Below are positions 60,491 through 64,000 of a DNA stretch of 64,000 nt, one piece after another. Made by a program: the position numbers and the translations under genes. Source of the stretch: DATBAX01 sp963762965 (GTDB lineage: Bacteria > Acidobacteriota > Terriglobia > Terriglobales > Acidobacteriaceae). Under the pieces are notes generated by a model. The model was given only the letters and a program-made list of their open reading frames with translations. It had not been told where the DNA came from and made no database searches. The DNA lies in the NCBI GenBank assembly GCA_963762965.1, contig CAVXME010000001.1, forward strand, positions 1-64,000. Direction: 5' to 3'. The stretch's first letter is position 1. Each line of letters begins with the position of its first letter.

Positions 60491-61981
60491 TCAAAATTTG
60501 CGCGAGTGTTCTTTCGCCCACCGCTCCACAACAACTTTCTTGTCAGTATAGAACTCGACGCCGTCGCGGCCTTGTGCGTGAAGATCACCAAAAAAACTGT
60601 TCTTCCATCCGCTGAACGGAAAGTAGGCCATGGGTGCGGCCACGCCGATGTTGATGCCAATGTTGCCCGCAGGGGCTTCATAGCGGAATCGCCGCGCGGC
60701 TGAGCCGCTGGAGGTGAATAAAGACGCCTGGTTGCCGTAGGCGCTGTGTTCCAGAAATGCCAGCGCCTCGTCCATATCGCTGGCATGGACCAGGCTCAGG
60801 ACGGGGCCGAAAATTTCCGTGTCTGTCAGTTCGCTGGTGGCCGGGACATTGTCGAGGATGGTTGGCATTACAAAGTTGCCGATCTCATGTTTCGGAGTTT
60901 TTGTCTTCCGGCCGTCCAGTAAAACTTTCGCACCTTGTTTCTCACCGGTGGCAATCAGCGACTCGATTCTTGATTTGCTTTGCGGCGTGATCACCGGGCC
61001 CATTTGCACGCCCTCGTCCAGACCGTTGCCTACGCGCAACGACGCCGCCGCATCAGCAATCGAATCGCGGAAGGTTTTCTGCGCCTCTCCGATAGTCACG
61101 GCCACCGAGACTGCCAGACAGCGTTGTCCAGCGCAACCAAATGCGCTGTCGCTGATGATTTGCGTGGCCATCTTCATGTCGGCGTCGGGCAGAACGATGA
61201 CGTGGTTCTTGGCTCCGCCCTGGCATTGGGCACGTTTTCCATTCGCAGCAGCGCGAGCGTATACGTATTTGGCGATGGGAGTTGATCCGACAAAACTAAT
61301 CGCCCGAACTTTAGGGTGGTCAAGAAGCGCGTCCACAGCGGCTTTACTACCGTTCACCAGATTCACCACGCCTTTGGGGATTCCGGTTTGATCGAGCAGT
61401 TCAAAGGCACGCCGCATGGTGAGTGGCACGCGTTCCGAGGGTTTCAGAATAAAAGTATTTCCAGTGGCGATGGCGTAAGGCAGAAACCAGAACGGGATCA
61501 TCCCCGGAAAATTGAAGGGAGTGATGGCAGCAACTACTCCGAGCGGCTGCCGGATCATGGACTCGTCGATCCCTCGGGCGACATCCTCAAGGCCGTAGCC
61601 CTGCATCATCATGGGGATGCCACAGGCCACTTCCACATTCTCAATGGCACGACGCAGTTCGGCTTTGCCCTCGGCGAACGTCTTGCCGTTTTCCTGGGTG
61701 ATAATGCGGCCCAGTTCGTCGACGTGCTCTTCCAATAGCATCTTCAGCTTGAACAAGGGCTGAATACGATCTTCGGGCGGGGTCCGCCGCCACTCGGGAA
61801 ATGCAGCGGCAGCGGCTTCTATGGCGGAATTGACTTCTGTGGTATCCGAGAGCGGAGATTGGCAAATCACTTCGCCGGTCGCGGGATTGATGACGTCCAT
61901 CCATTCGCGAGCTGAGGATTCAACCCATTGCCCATTGATGTAATTCGGAACTTTATTCAGGGTCGCTGTCGCCGTAGTCAT
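60491..61981 (-). CDS. mmsA: CoA-acylating methylmalonate-semialdehyde dehydrogenase
   Basis: 496 residues. YINGQWVESSAREWMDVINPATGEV, TPFNFPGMIPFWFLPYAIATGN, QGGAKNHVIVLPDAD and FGCAGQRCLAVSVAV (catalytic Cys) are MMSDH signatures; the family lacks the usual general-base Glu of ALDHs. It converts methylmalonate or malonate semialdehyde to propionyl-CoA or acetyl-CoA in valine, thymine/uracil and beta-alanine catabolism. It lies between two class-III aminotransferases on the same strand. Confidence 0.95.
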   Translation of the reverse strand: MTTATATLNKVPNYINGQWVESSAREWMDVINPATGEVICQSPLSDTTEVNSAIEAAAAAFPEWRRTPPEDRIQPLFKLKMLLEEHVDELGRIITQENGKTFAEGKAELRRAIENVEVACGIPMMMQGYGLEDVARGIDESMIRQPLGVVAAITPFNFPGMIPFWFLPYAIATGNTFILKPSERVPLTMRRAFELLDQTGIPKGVVNLVNGSKAAVDALLDHPKVRAISFVGSTPIAKYVYARAAANGKRAQCQGGAKNHVIVLPDADMKMATQIISDSAFGCAGQRCLAVSVAVTIGEAQKTFRDSIADAAASLRVGNGLDEGVQMGPVITPQSKSRIESLIATGEKQGAKVLLDGRKTKTPKHEIGNFVMPTILDNVPATSELTDTEIFGPVLSLVHASDMDEALAFLEHSAYGNQASLFTSSGSAARRFRYEAPAGNIGINIGVAAPMAYFPFSGWKNSFFGDLHAQGRDGVEFYTDKKVVVERWAKEHSRKF

Positions 61982-62007
61982 AATCTTTTCTCTTATCAAT
62001 CGGAAGA

Positions 62008-63369
62008 CTAAACCGTCTGCGCTACGGTGCCTCGTTTTTCATACACCGTTTGCAGCGCGGACTCCAGAATGTCGAGGCCCTCATCCATGATCGCGTCTGA
62101 AGCTACCAGTGGAACCAACACGCGAATCACGTTGCCGTACGACCCTGCCGTAATGGTGATCAGGCCGTGTTCATAGCAATACTGAGTGATTTGCCTGGTT
62201 TCCTCCGGCGCAGGTTCACGCCGGTCGGACGACTTGATCAGCTCAATCGCTTGCATGCCGCCCAAGCCGCGAACGTCTCCGATGATCGACCAGCTTTTCT
62301 GCCACTCATGCGCTCGCTTCTGGAAACGGCTTCCGAGTTCATTGGCACGAGCCAGCAGGTTGCCGTGCTCAAACAGATCCAACACCGCCAGCGCCGCCGC
62401 GCAAGAAAGAGGATTGCCGGCAAACGTCCCGCCGAGACCTCCGGGGCCGGGTGCGTCCATGATTTCCGCGCGTCCGGTGATGGCGCCGAGCGGCAATCCG
62501 CCGCCTAAAGATTTGGCGGTCACCAGAATGTCGGGTTCAATTCCGTAATGTTCGCTTGCGAAAAGCTTGCCGGTGCGGCCAAAGCCGCTCTGGACTTCAT
62601 CTGCGATGAACAAAACACCATGCTTGTGGCAAATTTCGATCAACACCCGGAAGAAATCCGGCGGGGGAACGACGAATCCACCTTCGCCAAGCACTGGCTC
62701 GGCAATCACGGCGGCCACATCTTCTGAGGCGACTACGCGCTTGAAGGTATCTTCCAAGTGGCGTGCGCAGAACAAATCGCAAGACGGATACTTCAAAGAG
62801 TACGAGCAGCGATAGCAATACGCATAGGGAATGCGATAAACCTCGCCGGGGAAAGGTGCGAACCCGGCTTTGTAAGGATGCGTCTTGCTGGTGAGCGCCA
62901 GGGACATCATGGTGCGGCCGTGAAAAGCGTCTTCGAATGCGATGATTCCCGAACGACCGGTGTGGGCGCGCGCAATTTTGACCGCGTTCTCCACGGCTTC
63001 CGCGCCGCTGTTTACGAACATAGTTTTCTTGGGAGACTTCCCCGGTGCAACCTGGTTCATACGTTCCGCAAGACGGACATAGCTTTCATACGCCGTGACC
63101 TGTACGCAGGTGTGAAGGAATTTATCCAACTGATCGCGGACGGCTGTCGTCACGGCTTCCTGCCGATGGCCGACGTTGAGACAGCCGATACCTCCGGCAA
63201 AATCGACGTAGCGATTCCCGTCTACATCTTCCAGCCAGGCGTCTTCCGCTTTGGCCACATAGATTGGCGTGGCGTGCGAAAGTCCACGCGGCACTGCCGC
63301 TTCGCGGCGAGCCGCCAGCCCCTTTGACTTGGGGCCCGGAATGTTGGTTTTCAGCTGAATGGTTCCCAT
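62008..63369 (-). CDS. Class-III aminotransferase (4-aminobutyrate type)
   Basis: 453 residues from ATG 63369. KKTMFVNSGAEAVENAVKIARAHTGRSG, EPVLGEGGFVVPPPDFF, FIADEVQSGFGRTGK and VTAKSLGGGLPLGAIT match GABA aminotransferases. The insert PYAYCYRCSYSLKYPSCDLFCARH has four Cys and may be a metal or disulfide site. The start codon lies 28 bases after the aldehyde dehydrogenase stop, so it is an operon member converting GABA or a similar omega-amino acid to the semialdehyde oxidised by that enzyme. Confidence 0.9.
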   Translation of the reverse strand: MGTIQLKTNIPGPKSKGLAARREAAVPRGLSHATPIYVAKAEDAWLEDVDGNRYVDFAGGIGCLNVGHRQEAVTTAVRDQLDKFLHTCVQVTAYESYVRLAERMNQVAPGKSPKKTMFVNSGAEAVENAVKIARAHTGRSGIIAFEDAFHGRTMMSLALTSKTHPYKAGFAPFPGEVYRIPYAYCYRCSYSLKYPSCDLFCARHLEDTFKRVVASEDVAAVIAEPVLGEGGFVVPPPDFFRVLIEICHKHGVLFIADEVQSGFGRTGKLFASEHYGIEPDILVTAKSLGGGLPLGAITGRAEIMDAPGPGGLGGTFAGNPLSCAAALAVLDLFEHGNLLARANELGSRFQKRAHEWQKSWSIIGDVRGLGGMQAIELIKSSDRREPAPEETRQITQYCYEHGLITITAGSYGNVIRVLVPLVASDAIMDEGLDILESALQTVYEKRGTVAQTV

Positions 63370-63397
63370 CTCACGACCTTCACTGTGCTTCCGTATT

Positions 63398-64000
63398 TCA
63401 GTACCAGCCAATGGGCTGTTCGTTCAGATTGATGTGCACCTGCTTGGTTTCAAGATATTCTTCAATGCCCCAGGGTCCGAGTTCGCGTCCAAAGCCAGAT
63501 TGTTTGTACCCACCCCAAGGCGCTTCGACATAAGTGGGCTGCATGTGGTTGACCCAGACAATGCCAGCACGGATCGCCTTCACCGCGCGGAACGCTTTGA
63601 AAATATCACGGGTCCAAATTGCGGCCGCCAGGCCGTAGGGAGAGTCGTTGGCGATTTTGACCGCATCTTTTTCGTCTTCGAAGGGAATGACTGCGGCGAC
63701 CGGGCCGAAAATTTCTTCGCGGGCGATACGGGCACTGTTGTCCAAATCATAAAAAATGGTGGGCTCCACGTAGTAGCCCTTGGCGAACTGTTCAGCGCGT
63801 CCACCACCGGACGCCAGCTTGGCTTCCTTTTTCCCGATCTCCTGATAGGAACGGACGCGATCGTATTGCTCCTTGCTGATCAGTGGGCCCATTTTTGTAT
63901 CGCGATCAAGCGGCGCACCCAGCTTGATCTTCTTGGCCTTCTCCGTCATCGCGTCGACAAATTTCTTGTAAATGGATCTCTGCACTAGAATGCGGCTTCC
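63398..64000 (-). CDS. NAD(P)-dependent aldehyde dehydrogenase, C-terminal part (runs off the right edge)
   Basis: The frame is open to the window end (GSRILVQRSIYKKF...). IAREEIFGPVAAVIPF, SPYGLAAAIWTRD, GIVWVNHMQP, PWGGYKQSGFGRELG and ETKQVHINL are typical of betaine/4-aminobutyraldehyde or succinic semialdehyde dehydrogenases. The GSRILVQ start follows the catalytic Cys, which would lie just outside the window. It is first in the minus-strand operon with the aminotransferases and mmsA. Confidence 0.9.
   Translation of the reverse strand, partial: GSRILVQRSIYKKFVDAMTEKAKKIKLGAPLDRDTKMGPLISKEQYDRVRSYQEIGKKEAKLASGGGRAEQFAKGYYVEPTIFYDLDNSARIAREEIFGPVAAVIPFEDEKDAVKIANDSPYGLAAAIWTRDIFKAFRAVKAIRAGIVWVNHMQPTYVEAPWGGYKQSGFGRELGPWGIEEYLETKQVHINLNEQPIGWY

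Overview
The window looks like chromosomal DNA of a soil-type Acidobacteriota bacterium (class Terriglobia, Koribacter-like). This is inferred from gene content: DUF1269 and DUF2934 proteins, DUF1800/DUF1501 pairs, Reg_prop sensor kinases, a secretin with a cohesin-like tail, PlpD-type patatins, and many small families typical of that phylum. No 16S rRNA gene is present, so the assignment is not proven.

Region 1 (1-23.3 kb) is rich in stress and signalling genes. It holds an M48 protease end, a metallothionein, two DUF1269 paralogues sharing a conserved upstream element, a CBS-domain site-2 protease, and a sensor kinase with two response regulators that are riddled with frameshifts. Two intact short sigma-54 activators follow. 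Further on are acidobacterial small proteins, a sortase with an LPKTG substrate whose sorting signal is out of frame, a VTT membrane protein, a thioredoxin/DCC pair and a frameshifted PlpD-like patatin-porin. A CGTCA-N3-TGACG inverted repeat recurs about 190-220 bp upstream of at least four genes here.

Region 2 (about 23.4-29.0 kb) is a genomic island. It carries an ArdC-type antirestriction gene, a decayed second ArdC end, three roughly 78-bp structured palindromic repeats, an operon of uncharacterised small genes with an excisionase-like HTH protein, and a tyrosine integrase 37 bp from the 3' end of tRNA-Phe(GAA).

Region 3 (29.3-64 kb) is a conserved backbone with almost no lesions. It holds hutI and hutU (split by a MazE/AbrB-PIN pair whose toxin has a nonsense codon), two pseudopilins with a secretin, smpB, a secreted glycoside hydrolase, a retropepsin-like protein, pepA, argS, larC, metG, tatD, yajQ, a polyprenyl synthase, a CYTH protein and a GAF/HD-GYP protein. 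After these come DUF1800 and DUF1501, a YdjM-like protein, a Rieske ferredoxin, a GT39-like membrane glycosyltransferase and a minus-strand catabolic operon: aldehyde dehydrogenase, class-III aminotransferase, methylmalonate-semialdehyde dehydrogenase and a second aminotransferase.

Four spacers of region 3 contain degenerate tandem heptanucleotide repeats with locus-specific sequences. The best candidates for undescribed biology are the island's repeats with their duplicated gene ends and small operon, the conserved upstream elements of region 1, the heptad family, and the out-of-frame sortase substrate.
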